A stretch of 64,000 nucleotides of DNA from Puccinellia tenuiflora (Eukaryota; Streptophyta; Magnoliopsida; Poales; Poaceae), in contig QRDG01001914.1 in NCBI GenBank assembly GCA_012064385.1, forward strand, positions 930,001-994,000, given 5' to 3'. Under the pieces are notes generated by a model, which was not told where the DNA came from, made no database searches, and saw nothing but the letters and a program-made list of their open reading frames with translations. A program made the translations under genes and the position numbers. Shown here piece by piece: positions 11,131 to 22,596 of this stretch (the first letter of the stretch is position 1; the number at the start of each line of letters is the position of its first letter).

Positions 11131-11501
11131 ACTTAAAAGATGTGCCACAAAATTATTTAAATGAATTTTTGATTTTCTGTTGCCTGCTGTACAAAAACAG
11201 GTATATTACAGGAAATACACGTATATCACATTACAGGAAATGCAGGTATATTACAGGAAACAGTAAATACAGGTATATATTATAGGAATTACAGGTATAT
11301 CACATTACTTAGAGCCCGAGATACACAATTTTTACACAAGTCATGATACAAAAGTTCATCGTGTGTCACACAATAATTACAAGTGCCGAATTTTTACACA
11401 AGTCGTATGATACAAAACATCGTTTCACACATTACAAATGAAGAGGTCACACCGTCTACACTAGGATCCGTGATGATGGTGAGGAAGAGCGGGGAGGACG
11501 A

Positions 11502-11630
11502 TCATGGATCCTTCTTCTTCGTTGGCGCCGGGAACGGTTTGTAGCCCTCTTTCGTCGTCCACGTCCTGGTGTCCTGCTGAGCCTCTAGTATTTCTTCGAT
11601 CTCCCTCTTAGGCAACCCTGGAGATGGATT

Positions 11631-11680
<50 letters not shown>

Positions 11681-13549
11681 TTAATAATATAAATAGAGTA
11701 TGATTTATTCATCTAAGTGGACAAGTCTATAATAAAGAAAATAAAGAAGCACTTATTGCTATACCTCTGACGTTGTGTAAGGACCCCCGATGATTGTTGA
11801 CATCTTCGACGATGATTTGGGACAACTGCACCTGGATGCGATGGAAGTCTTCTCTAAGATCGGCATCGGTGATATCGCCCGCACATTTGGTCCATTCTTA
11901 GAGGCTAGATGGCAACTTCAATTTCTCAGCATCTCGGACAAACCCTTTAAGGTGATGGAGGGCGTAGAAGGCCTCCTTCACGCTGCCAGACTTCTGCTTC
12001 ATGCAGCAGAACTCGGTCACATGCCTGAACCGGTGTGTGCCGTCATTGCTGAAAACTTGTTGCTTCTTTTCGAAGGGGCCTCCCTTTTTGGCCTAGCCCT
12101 CGAGAGCCACATCGAGAACACCCTTTATCTTGGTGTAGTCTTTCTTCATATCCAAACTCCCCGAGTTGAGATAAGTGGCACTGGACCACCTCGGGTTCAG
12201 GACGACGAGTGTGCAGTACTTGTTCCTGCTCAACACAATTGAAACGGAATGTTGGAAAGGATCAGCAATGGAACAAATCTACAAGAAAGCATAAGTTACG
12301 ACGGCGGCGAGCGGATGTGTACTTACTCGGGAAAGAAAGGCAGAAGAATGTTGTTCTTCCTCTTGTTGGTCAACATGAAACTCCGGAGGTACTCTGTCGC
12401 CTTGGTCCGTGTCGCTGATCCTTCCACCAGCTGGCAGTCACGCATGTAGTAGGGATCCGCTACCGCGATGTACTGGGTATTATCTCTCTTGATCTTCATC
12501 GTCATATCGAGCGTGTATAGGCGGACCAAGTTATAGTCCAACCGTCTAGAGTGAAAGAGATTGAGGACGTCCTCGTACGCTATGAAGAACGGATTCGCGG
12601 GGGCATCATGGATGAAGTTCAAGTCCATTGGCACCCTGACCGTGAACATCGGGTAATTTGGCTCCTTGTCTTGAAGAAGGAGGCGCTCTAGCACCAAGAC
12701 AGATTCATGCAAAGCGTGCATGGATCCACGTGCGAGGCAGAGCAGCTCCGGAGGCAGTATCGCTTTACCAGCTTCATGAACTCGGGTCAAGCCAACAACC
12801 GCACGGGGTGATACCGTGTCTTCATGACCCCGGATAGTCTTAGGAGCTGGCTAGCTCGCAGAGGCGCCTGGCCCCCTCTTTCTCTTCTTGTTCTTCTTCT
12901 TCATCTCCGGGGATGGTGAGGGTGGTCGGGGTGCGGACTCCGGGAAAACCGTCTTACGTAGTGTACTAGGGCTGAAAATGGTAGACGGTAATTTGCGTGG
13001 AGGTTGATCGCCGGCCTCCGGAGGCGTGTCTTGAGATAAACCCTGGAAGTCCAGGCGCTGCGTGCATGTACTGGGACGAGCAGGTTGATCGCCTTGAGCG
13101 CGGAAGGGTTCTTCATCCATAGGAGGCATGTACATGTCCATGCTGGCGCCAGTGTTGAGGTAGCCCTCGACGTCGACATCATCACCATCGTCGTCGTTGG
13201 CATCAAGTTGAGGTGTGTTGGCAGCACCTTTGGATAGTTGCGGTACAGGCGCTCCTAACAGTTTTTGGTGGCGACTGCTGGTGGCGACGACCATCGGTTC
13301 CTTCCGGGTGGCGGTGATGGCAGTAGGCTTCGAGGAGGGCCGAATGATCGGGGGCCTCGAGGGCCGAACGATCGGGGGCCTCGAGGTGGCGCCGGTGGTG
13401 CGCCTTAACCCTAGAAGACCAGTCCCAAGACGAATCTGGGTCTTCGGCCATTTCATCAGCCACTTGATACAATCTTTAAGGACCATGTGATCCTCGTCGG
13501 CTCCCGGAGGTTGAATGGGGGGCTCGACGTCGCGAAACTCAGGCACTAT
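11502..13549 (-). pseudogene. CACTA accessory gene, 3' exons with Ulp1/C48-like domain
   Basis: Minus-strand exons can be placed at 13549-12327, 12225-11765 and 11617-11502 with GT-AG introns between (12226-12326 and 11618-11764). The first is Pro-rich and ends in a Lys/Arg tract, then has an in-frame TAG near 12855. Next comes an ILPPELLCLARGSMHAL block and a Ulp1-like core: ILLPFFPE, YCTLVVLNP and YLNSG, then MKQKSGSVKEAF. In Ulp1 peptidases these blocks carry the catalytic His, Asp, Gln and Cys. Here only the Gln seems kept, so the protein is probably not an active protease. The gene ends in PTKKKDP and TGA at 11502. Its 5' part lies at 17414-19335. Confidence 0.7.
11634..11678. repeat. 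(AT)22 microsatellite
   Basis: Uninterrupted AT dinucleotides inside the last intron of the CACTA gene. Confidence 0.95.
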
Positions 13550-14111
13550 TGTCGGGGATATACCAAATAGGGGTATCATCGACATGTACATATTCCAGTA
13601 TACCAGGGTGGCCCACTGGTGGTAATGCCGGCCGGCTTACAGGCGGCCCAGTATGCTGAAGCACAAGGAGAAGGCTCAACCCGCTAAGGAGGAGCCAAGA
13701 CGGAGGCCGGCAACTAGCCGACTTGGAGCACAAGACGGAGCCACCAAGCCGTATTAGTCTAGGACTCCTATTCACTTAGTCGGTAGACTTTCCTTGTAAG
13801 CCCTAGGCCTGGCCGCCTTTATAAGCCGGCCTATGGGAGCCTTAGGGCAAGATCCAGACAATCTCCACAGCCTCATACACCCAAGGCTATACACACAACA
13901 TCATTGTAATCGGCTCATATTGCCTTATAGTGATTTATAGCAGCACGTAGGATCACGCCACCGTCGTGTGATCCGAAGCTGGGTAAACTGTGTGTAATCC
14001 CGTCACCGGAATCCCGCTACGTTCCTCCCCCCGCGTCTTCTCTCTACCGTCGGCGTGTATACCTAGCCGGATGGCACCCCTATCCCGGCTAGATTCGACA
14101 ATACCACGACA
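13550..14111 (+). repeat. 5' LTR of the small nested element
   Basis: TGTCGGGGATATACC to ACCACGACA, nearly identical to 16846-17408. A TTTATAA box near 13818-13824 lies between TAGGCCTGGC and GCCGGCCTA, an inverted repeat with one bulged base. Confidence 0.92.
13804..13833 (+). promoter_or_regulatory. TATA box within an inverted repeat (small nested LTR)
   Basis: TAGGCCTGGC (13804-13813) pairs with GCCGGCCTA (13825-13833), leaving one T unpaired. The loop CGCCTTTATAA carries the TATA-like box. The same sequence recurs in the right LTR near 17100-17130. Confidence 0.55.
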
Positions 14112-14925
14112 GTTGGCGCCCACCGTGGGGTTAGAGGCGTCAAGGCGATGATCCGGACGGGATCAACATCATCATCATCATCGATCAGATTACATCTATA
14201 CGGGTGATGTGCTTTGGCGCGTTCAAGGTTCATCATCAATAATGGCGAGCCTGGCAACTACTTCACCGTCACAAGCGGCAAGATTCGACACCGACGCGCG
14301 GATCTCACAAGAGTCGGCGGCACCAGAAGCTATCTGCTACGCCATCGACTCCGAAAAGCCGCGCCATGTCAGGTTACAGGCGGCGCCACACGGCCCACAC
14401 CCTTCGTCTCCGTGACGATTTGGAAAATCAGGAAGCTAGCCAAGTCCTACCGCCTGACCGTTTGGCTCTCCAAGACCAAATCCTAGTCGGAGAAAAGCGG
14501 ACCTGGATCACGCGCTGCACATGGCGCATGAAAGTTCCCGATCTGATCAGCCGCCACCCGAGATCCGCTCTGAGGCCAGCCTTATCAAGAGATTTGCCGT
14601 TTGCGCTGTTACATGGATTAAGGATGGAATAATATGTCTGACCGCTGGTCCGCTCGGTGCTTATACCGTCTTCATCTCCATCGTGCAAAGAAATTCACCG
14701 TGAGCTGACCAAATTGAAGGAACAATCCAATGGTTCAACTACTCCAGCAAAAGCTACTCAAGCAATCACGTGGAGGCCCAAAGCAATTACATGCTGGCGT
14801 GGGCGTTAATTACTTGCATGGATTTTTATCCAACATTAATCGTGTACGTTGAGAAGTGGTACTTGTACCTCCTCACGTATACACAAAGCCAGCTGACAAT
14901 TCGTCTCTGAATTTTGGCCCACTTA
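14112..14925 (+). other. PBS and leader of the small nested element
   Basis: TTGGCGCC starts at 14113 and is followed by CACCGTGGGG, the typical gypsy PBS context. Only short, overlapping open frames follow (for example 14214-14486) and none matches a gag I recognise. This looks like a leader of a non-autonomous element. Confidence 0.6.
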
Positions 14926-15495
14926 TCGTCGCATTCCGGCTTAATCACTGACGCGGCATGTTGCTTTTTTGGCATATGCGTTCTGGTTTAATTGCCGGCG
15001 CAGCCCGGCGTCATTTGGCGTACCCGACGTCGCGTTCCAGCTTAATTGCTGACGTGACATGATGTATTGATCGTCGCGTTCCAGCTTAATTGCTAACGCA
15101 TCATGACGCCTTTTCGGCGTATCCATCGTCTCGTTTCGGCTTAAATTGCCAACGTGACATGATGTTTTTTCGCGTTCTAGCTTAATTGCTAATGCGGCAC
15201 GATGCCTTTACGGCATATTCATCGTCGTTGTTCCGGCTTACGCGTCAATGTGTCACGATTGATTTTTTTTTCGCCGGATTAGGCGGAACCGTCGTCAACC
15301 TTATCGTGTTCTGGCGTCATCGCCAACACGGCACGGACGACACGCCTTTCCGGCATACACATCATTGTGTTCCGACTTAATTTTTCATCGCGATCTACTC
15401 TTCATCGCAGTCCGAATTAATTTGTCGTCGCGGCTTGCTCGTCGTCGCGGTCCGGCTTAATTGCCGTCGCGGCCTACTCATCGCCGCATCCCGGC
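14926..15495 (+). repeat. Degenerate tandem repeats of a ~50-60 bp unit
   Basis: About ten imperfect units around CGTCGCGTTCCGGCTTAATT then GCTGACG-GGCA(C/T)GATG follow each other, with variable spacers. They decay toward the right into short TCGTCGCGGTCCGGCTTAATT phrases. They lie in what would be coding space of an autonomous parent. Confidence 0.75.
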
Positions 15496-16845
15496 CTACG
15501 TGTCATCAACGCCAAGAGCACAAAAAAAAGCTAAGTTTTTCAGCAATTCTCTCGTTAACATTATATATGCTCATGAAATAAATTCTGGTTCGATCTGCGA
15601 AATCATGCCATCTTTTATTTCCCGATGATTATATATACTAAGCTATCAATGTCAACCCGAATTTGCTTCGTGCTAGTGTTTATGTTCTGATGCTTTTTTG
15701 GCCATGTCGCCTTACAAACTAATGTTTTTTCCGCCTAAGAGTATTCATCTGACTGCTTATATGCTGGGTCGCCTAAGTAGGTGTTTCGGCACCAAAAGCC
15801 GGCGCTTGTTCTGGGTCTAAACAGCTTGGTATTGCATCCCTGTTGCCCAGCAGACGTTCCGTGCTGGAGGTTTGCTAGCACACGAAATATGGCTAAAGTG
15901 CATAAGCCAGAAAACTTAAGGGCGGACCGCAGATAATCTGCAATTCAAAGTTTTTGTTGAAAAAACTGTCGTCTTAGGCCTTATAATTGTTTAGATTGCA
16001 TTAAAAGTACAGCTTAATGCAGTTATTGTTTATTCTACAGGTGCTTTTGTTGCCGCTTCATCAAGGACATCTCCTACAAGTCGACTCGTCTTCAGCCGCC
16101 TCCTAGGTTTTAAACAGATTGGCATTGCGCCCTGTTACTCGGCGAGATGTTCTCATCAAGCCTCATGCCGACATGAGCCTCGGGGGCTACAGTCCGTCGA
16201 AACTTACCGTTTTGATGGATAGCTTGGGGGGCTGCGTCGAGTCTCATGCCGCCATAATTCATAAGCCGACATGAGCCTCGGGGGTTACAACCATTGGATC
16301 TAAAATGACGCAAGCTCTGCTGAGCATCGACCCGACTTTCGAGTACTTCGATTCGACGCTCGGGGGCTACATCCATCGGATTTTCTGAGTCTCGTGCCGC
16401 CTTACTTTATAAGCCGACATGAGCCTCGGGGGCTACATCCACCTGGACGGAGATTTTTTCTTCATCCACTCTTTGGAATAAACTCGATTCTGAGACATGC
16501 AAATTGACTGTGTTCCCAATGGACAATTAAGCCGGCACCAGTGGGCACAGTTCAATTCTGAAAGCAGACCGGACGCGGCCTACTTCAGAAGCATGGAAAT
16601 CGGACGAGTTCCATTGGACATAAGCCGGCACGATTAAAAATCGATCAGTCCGGACGTCCTGGTCAATCCGTCTTAAATGGCAATTAAGACGATGTCAGTT
16701 CGGCAGTACATGTCGGATAATTTCTTCGGCAAAGCTTCAAGTTCTACATCTGCCTAACCAAGACAAGACAAACAAAGGCGAAACTACTTCAAGCCCGTCG
16801 AAAGAAGCCGGCCGCTGGAGAACTCAAAACTTTTCCGGGGGCTAA
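15496..16845 (+). repeat. Interior of the small nested element with dispersed CTCGGGGGCTACA repeats
   Basis: Between 16160 and 16440 the phrase GCCGACATGAGCCTCGGGGGCTACA recurs several times, in parts of 20 bases or fewer, each time ending in the GGGGGCTA core that also forms the polypurine tract before the 3' LTR (about 16830-16845). The rest of the interval has no recognisable feature. Confidence 0.6.
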
Positions 16846-17408
16846 TGTCGGGGATATACCAAATAGGGGTATCATCGACATGTATATATTCCAGTATACC
16901 AGTGTGGCCCACTAGTGGTAATGCCGGCCGGCTTACAGGCGGCCCAGTATGCTGAAGCACAAGGAGAAGGCTCAGCCCGCTAAGGAGGAGCCAAGACGGA
17001 GGCCCGGCAACCAGCCGACTTGGAGCACAAGACGGAGCCACCAAGCCGTATTAGTCTAGGACTCCTATTCCCTTAGTCGGTAGACTTTCCTTGTAAGCCC
17101 TAGGCCTGGCCGCCTTTATAAGCCGGCCTATGGGAGCCTTAGGGCAGAATCTAGAGACAATCTCCACAGCCTCATACACCAGGCTATACACACAACATCA
17201 TTGTAATCGGCTCATATTGCCTTATAGTGATTTATAGCAGCACGTAGGATCACGCCACCGTCGTGTGATCCGAAGCTGGGTAAACTGTGTGTAATCCCGT
17301 CACCGGAATCCCGCTACGTTCCTCCCCCCACGTCTTCTCTCTACCGTCGGCGTGTATACCTAGCCGGATGGCATCCCTATCCCGGCTAGATTCGACAATA
17401 CCACGACA
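16846..17408 (+). repeat. 3' LTR of the small nested element
   Basis: 563-bp match to 13550-14111, ending ACCACGACA before the TSD ACTAT. Confidence 0.92.
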
Positions 17409-17413
17409 ACTAT

Positions 17414-19335
17414 CGTAACCAACCTGACCCTCATCACGTCCTCGTCCATTTTACTGTGGTGCATATCGCGGCTCATTGGTTGTATGACAGTGCCCTGAGC
17501 ACAGTCTTTCAACTCGCCGCCGGGCACCAATCTATGCAGTAGTATGCAAGGCATGTCCTGAGTCAAAACATGTTGGACATCATGAGATGGCAGTCATCAT
17601 AGGCATAGTTATAGAAGATTCTGCGGACTAACTAATTAGTTACCTGGGTGATGGCGTCGAGCTCGGCAATTGTCGAGACAAGGGCGCCGGTGCCGGCGGC
17701 TGGCCTATCATTTTTCCGGCCGCTCGGTTGCATTATGAAGCACAGCCGCCGCCGGCTGCGGCTCGATATCTTTCGCGGTAGGGGGGCGTCGTTGTGTTGG
17801 GTTGTGGGGTCGTTAGGTCCGGCGACACGTTTTGGTTCATGATGGAGTTGCTGCCGCTGACGCTGGGCACGTATATCGGCCCCTGTCGACCAGCCGCATT
17901 CCAAGCAGCTAACCCCTCCACCAACCCAGGGGGTAAGAAACTTTTCAGCCTCTCGTCCACTAACCGCTCAACCGTGGTGGAGTCCACTTTTTGATTCTCC
18001 AGTGTCTCCACCTTCTTCCTTAGCTCCACAACCTCGGCTTTATCATTACTCGGCCTCCTCCTCTCCTTTTTTGTCTCGGCGTCCGAGTGGTAGTAGTTGA
18101 TGAACTTCATGCTCGTACCGAAGCCGGACACACGGCCAGCTGACGTCGGCGGCATCGACTTGTCCCTACCCTTGTAAGCGTTCGTCGCCCTATTGAAAGT
18201 CGTGTCCCACAGCTCCGTCGACCCCTGGGACGACGGGCCGCCGACCTCAGCGTCAGCCTTCAACTCTGCCTCCTGTAGACAAATTAGGCATTAATTTAGA
18301 TATTTGGCTTCGTTATCTAACTAGATCAACGCAATGGACTTTGAGATATCCGCGGTAATTAAATTCCTTACCAGATACTTCTCAAAATCCTTCACCGCCT
18401 CATCGTCGGTAACGAATTCCCCCATGGTCTTGTCCAGATAGTAGCGGGACCGGACAAAGAACCTCGTCTGCTCGTCCGTGATTTTTCCCACGGGTTCTCT
18501 TTTCCGAGACGTGCATACTCGGCATCCTCCTTGTCCCAAATGGGCTTTTTTCCTCGGTAACCTCCGCTTCCACAATGGTGGTTACCTATGTTTGCTCCCG
18601 CATGTCCTTCCCCCACTTGGTCCATTTTATAGCCTCCTCAGTTCTTAAGGACAACTTGAATTCCTTGAACTCTTCTTGGTCGAGCATCAGCTCTTTGGCT
18701 TTTATCTCATCCCAGCTGAGACCCTTCTCAATCTTCCGCTTCACCCGGAATTTCCAGATGCTCAAGGTGGTGCTCATCTTTGAGATGGCTAAACTGTCCA
18801 CCTTTTTGTTGAACGGCTCCGGGAACGTGTACCGTTGGTGAAGCTTCTGGAGGAGGACGTCGCGCAAAGCCTTATTGGTCGTGCTTCTGATGTCCTACGT
18901 GTTGATGGACACGCTTTCCCGGAGGATGCACCCTAGTTGCATGCTGTACCCTTTGGCAGTGGCCTCAGGCGCCACTGGTAGGCCACTTGGCGTGACCTCG
19001 GTGAAATGGTCTGTGACGTTGGTGAGCACTTGAGGTGTCCTATCCCTCCTTTCCTTCTTCTGCTTCGGAGCGGTCGGGTCGCTACCACCATCCGTGTGGT
19101 CGCCGCCATCGGTGGTGGTGGTGTCATCCTCATGGCCGCCACTAGCAGCTCCATCGGTGGTTTCGGCGTCGTCGCCCTCCGGGGCGTCTTGCTCATCGTC
19201 GGCACGGTCGCCACTAGCAGCTCCGGCGGCGGCGGCCTCCTCCAACTCCTGGGACGCTTCCCAGAACGACTTGTTGGCGTCTCTAGCTATTTCTTCGATG
19301 CTCATGTTCTTAGAAGGGCCCGCGGACTCCGACAT
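17414..19335 (-). pseudogene. CACTA accessory gene, 5' exons
   Basis: The minus-strand gene starts at ATG 19335 (MSESAGPSKN) with an acidic, Asp/Glu/Ala-rich N-terminus and a basic KQKKERRDR stretch. A TAG lies in frame near 18896. Downstream the LSIWKFRVKRKIEKGL and RSRYYLDKTMGEF blocks and a later WDTTFNRATNAYKGRD block match the layout of the plant Ptta/En/Spm accessory proteins as I know them. A coiled coil (ELRKKVETLENQK) follows. Introns with GT-AG ends fit 18273-18371 and 17558-17643. The last exon piece (17557-17414) abuts the TSD of the small LTR element and continues at 13549. A frameshift near 17740 and the stop codons make it a pseudogene. The likely role was binding the subterminal repeats during transposition. 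Confidence 0.65.
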
Positions 19336-19446
19336 GTTTGCACTTAATTAAAAAGAGGCAAAAAGTTAGTACAACACAAATATAAGAAAAAAAATCACTT
19401 AATTAAGTACTAAGATACCCCGGCCCATGCATTAGTCGCAATACCC

Positions 19447-19528
19447 CATATGTCCCTTTTTTTAGCAAAGTCATGCCAAAATTCACGAAAAATTTCGGCA
19501 TGACCTTTGCTAAAAAAAGGGACATATG
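19447..19528. repeat. Near-perfect 31/32-bp inverted repeat (hairpin)
   Basis: Left arm 19447-19477 starts CATATGTCCC; right arm 19497-19528 ends GGGACATATG. The arms differ by one base indel and are separated by about 19 bases. It lies about 110 bp upstream of the ATG of the minus-strand CACTA gene. Confidence 0.85.
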
Positions 19529-19624
19529 GAGTACCCGAATTTGCCGGAACGGAAGTTAATCGACGTTCCGGCAATCTCAAGGGTCTCTCGGGGTACCTGC
19601 AAACATTTAAAAAAGGCCTCTAGG

Positions 19625-19790
19625 GCACACATTCAACACATGCAGCACACCACATCCACCATCACCATCACACATATGCATTCACCACCACCACACATAC
19701 CACCACCACCATCACACACATCCACCACCAACATCACACATGCATTCACCACCATCACACACATCCACCACCACCACCATCTCACCTGAA
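19625..19790. repeat. CAC/CATCAC-rich simple-sequence region
   Basis: Imperfect CACCACCATCACACA repeats without a long uniform unit. Confidence 0.85.
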
Positions 19791-21465
19791 AACTGAACAA
19801 GCGTCGAGGTCCTTCTTGATCACCACCACACAGCAGCTAGCGCTTAGGACACCTGCTACACATTCAAGTAACATACTGTGAGTTAATTAAGCAGCCAGCA
19901 ACTAATATTGCAGCCCAATTAATTATGCAAAACCTGATAATTATGCAAAATATTGATAGTAAGTGTTGTTTTTCGCACTGAAACATATGCAAATTGTAGT
20001 TCATAGTTATCCTTATTGTTATTGCTTAGGCACAGTTTTTTTTTGTTTGAACTGTAGACACATGATTTGGAGCAACATGAGTATAGGGATCATAATGTTT
20101 GGTGGCACTGCATTGATCATCAACAGAGCTAATAAAATGAAGAGGTCTTTTTCAGGGGCCCAGCAAAACAACTAGCCGGAAATCAACAAAACACCAAAAC
20201 AACAATGCAGCAGGCAGAAGAGAACTGTTCAAGACACCAAAACAACAGAGCAACAAATTGAACACCTTATATGTGGCAATTTGCTAAAGGCATGAGTAGA
20301 AGTCACAGCTTTGAGATGATCAAACATACACAGATGCAGCCAAGGACCTAAACCTAACATATATGATTGTGTTGCTAATTAAGAGCCATGCTCAATGGAT
20401 TACTTGAAATTCAATTTACACAGGAAAGGTTTCACAACTTCACAAGTGTTTGGCTGTGCTAGTCTTTTGCGTGCTTATGAATTAATTATTGACTAGCACT
20501 AGGAATTGCAGGAAGCAAAACTAGCCAGAAATCATGCATTTAGGTAAAACAAGTCAACTTTGGTTAAGATAACTCTCATCGGTGTGCACAGCAAATAAAT
20601 CATTGACTAGCGTTGTGAAATGCAACAGGCAACATCTAACTTCCGTCGGTTTCCTTGAAATAACTTCCCTCAATTTACACAGGAAAGGTTTCACAAACAG
20701 GAAATAAGGCTGATTCATCTAGAAATGCTAGTTTGTGCAGGTGATATTGCTCTTGTTTCTAATAGTAGAGATACCAAATTAACAAGCCACACATGTCAGA
20801 ATTCGATTATCACTCGCTAGATCCATGACCACGTGAGGTATTTGCACCGCAAAACAACTAGAGGTGAAATATGTCAATTTGGTTAAGATACCTCCTTGGT
20901 GTGCATAGGAAGCAAATCAACGGCTGGTGTTATGAATTGCAGCTGGCAGAAAAGGAGATTGTTCAAGACACCAAAACAGCAGAGGAACAAGCAACTAGTA
21001 GCAGGGAACAAGTAGCAGGGAAATCAACTGCGAGGAAACGAGTGCGGCATTTGAGCAAACAGGTTACGTGCAGGTGTGGAGGGGAGGGAGAGGGGATGGA
21101 AGAGGAGCAGCACCTCGGGGAGGGGATGGAGAGGGCGGCGTGTCGAGGGCGGCGGTGGCGTCGTCGTCGAGGTGGCAGGCCGGTGGGCGCGGACGATCAC
21201 GGACGCGGTGCTGGTGGGCGTCGAGCACGGACGCGTGGTAGGCGTGGACGAGCACGGACGCGGTGGTGGTCGAGCACGGGCACGGTGGCGCGGCGAGGTG
21301 GCGCGGACGCGGTGGCGCGGGGATGGAGAGCACGGGCGCGGTGGTGCGGAGGGGTGGCGCGAGAGCACGGCCGACGGCGGGATGTTTTCCTTTTCTTCGA
21401 ATTTGGGAAGAAGAGCACGGTTTCCTTCTGCGAGCGCGGGCCCACATGTAAGTGGGCGAAACCAG

Positions 21466-21600
21466 ATTCTGTGGCGTATCTGTCCCTGGGTGCGCCACAG
21501 AAATTGGGCATTTTGTGGCGCATCCCGCCGGAGATGCGCCACAGAATTCCTATATTCTGTGGCGCATCGTCCAGAGGATGCGCCACAGAATTCTTTGGCC
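21466..21600. repeat. Internal cluster of CACTA subterminal repeats
   Basis: Three palindromic pairs of TTCTGTGGCGCAT type with a matching GCGCCACAGAA lie here, separated from the terminal cluster (22597-22960) by about 1 kb of unrelated AT-rich DNA. Confidence 0.8.
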
Positions 21601-21644
21601 TGACAGTTTAAAAAGATGTGTTGCTGCATTGTGACAACAACACA

Positions 21645-21735
21645 CAAATGGCCTAGTGGTTTGGTTCAGAACCTTGTGTACCTTGGCAGCCAGGTACGAA
21701 TCCTAGCTGTCCCACATTTTTTTCTTTTAATTTTT
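21645..21735 (+). ncRNA. tRNA-like pol III promoter sequence, possible SINE remnant
   Basis: TGGCCTAGTGG at 21649-21659 fits an A box and GGTACGAATCC at 21693-21703 fits a B box with one mismatch. The 33-base spacing is that of tRNA genes. The B box sits in a stem-loop CCAGG-TACGAAT-CCTAG with 4 of 5 pairs. A T-rich stretch follows from about 21716. No full cloverleaf is evident, so this is a tRNA-derived sequence or SINE fragment rather than a functional tRNA gene. Confidence 0.45.
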
Positions 21736-21739
21736 TAAA

Positions 21740-22538
21740 GACGAATATACAAACAATTGTTAGTAGACCAGTACACATATTTTATTCATGGTATATATAT
21801 ATATATATATTCTTGTCTCTCACACACACACATGGTATATAATATATAGTAGCTAGAACACACATATTTTAGTAGACCACACATATTTTAATACACAAAA
21901 AAGTCTTTAATTTCTTTAAAATGTGTTTGTGTTCTATATTTAAATTTACACAAAAAAAATTTTTGGTTAAATTGAAATATAGAACACAAACACAAACACA
22001 AACACATTTGTTATTCTTTAAAAAAACATTTTTGGTTATATTGAAAGAAAAAAAATTTGTTTAAATTTTTTTTTGGTTAAATTTAAATATAGAACACAAA
22101 CACATTTTAAAGAAATTAAAGACGAATATATACACAATTGTTAGTAGACCACACATATTTTATTCATGGTATATATATATTCTTGTCTCTCACACACACA
22201 CATGGTATATAATATATAGTAGCTAGAACACACATATTTTAGTAGACCACACATATTTTAATACACAAAAAAGTCTTTAATTTCTTTAAAATGTGTTTGT
22301 GTTCTATATTTAAATTTACACAAAATTTTTTTTGGTTAAATTGAAATATAGAACACAAACACAAACACATTTGTTATTCTTTAAAAAAACATTTTTGGTT
22401 ATATTGAAAGAAAAAAATTCGTTTAAATTTTTTTGGTTAAATTTAAATATAGAACACAAACACATTTTAAAGAAATTAAAGACGAATATATACACAATTG
22501 TTAGTAGACCACACATATTTTATTCATGGTATATATAT
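21740..22538. repeat. Tandem duplication of a 360-380 bp AT-rich unit with a long internal inverted repeat
   Basis: Units at 21740-22120 and 22121-22480, plus a partial third to 22538, each begin GACGAATATA-ACAATTG. Within each, a perfect 46-bp inverted repeat opens and closes: 21903-21948 with 22078-22123, and 22273-22318 with 22438-22483. The loops are themselves A/T-run rich. Each unit could fold into a hairpin of about 220 nt. Confidence 0.85.
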
Positions 22539-22596
22539 GGCGCATGCACAAAACATGCATATGCTGCCACTTTTGTATTAATTTCTGCACAGCAAT

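Larger units (their letters stand above)
13550..17408 (+). mobile_element. Small non-autonomous LTR retrotransposon nested in the CACTA gene
   Basis: LTRs of 562 bp (13550-14111) and 563 bp (16846-17408) start TGTCGGGGATATACC and end ACCACGACA. The TSD ACTAT is perfect (13545-13549, 17409-17413). A TTGGCGCC primer site follows the left LTR and CTTTTCCGGGGGCTAA precedes the right one, so the element reads left to right. No gag-pol domain is recognisable in the 2.7-kb interior, which is largely degenerate repeats. On the minus strand the CACTA reading frame is continuous on the two sides of the TSD, which shows that the element split an exon. Few differences separate the LTRs, so it is young. 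Confidence 0.92.
19336..21465. other. CACTA interior without recognisable genes
   Basis: No TnpD-like transposase is present. The stretch contains a strong hairpin (19447-19528), a CAC/CATCAC-rich microsatellite region (about 19625-19790), AT-rich sequence to about 20870 and a GC-rich GGACGCGGTGG-type low-complexity block (about 21070-21370). Open frames in the GC block occur in several frames at once and are composition artefacts. Confidence 0.6.

Noticed and set aside
10856..11285. ORFs with repeated MAHP/CATEI phrases at the CACTA ends (also 21197-21634 and 22520-22833)
   Set aside because: Translations of the subterminal palindromes, present in several frames and both strands.
12901..13227. 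108-aa and 89-aa ORFs overlapping the CACTA Pro-rich exon
   Set aside because: Out-of-frame shadows of the main minus-strand exon.
14926..15495. CRISPR-like array
   Set aside because: Units are diverged, spacing is irregular and the context is a plant retrotransposon.
21024..21647. 207-aa minus-strand and 246-aa plus-strand ORFs in a GC-rich block
   Set aside because: Low-complexity GGACGCGGTGG repeats; open in at least four frames, no recognisable domain.
21645..21720. A functional tRNA gene
   Set aside because: A and B boxes are present, but no complete acceptor stem or anticodon arm could be formed.
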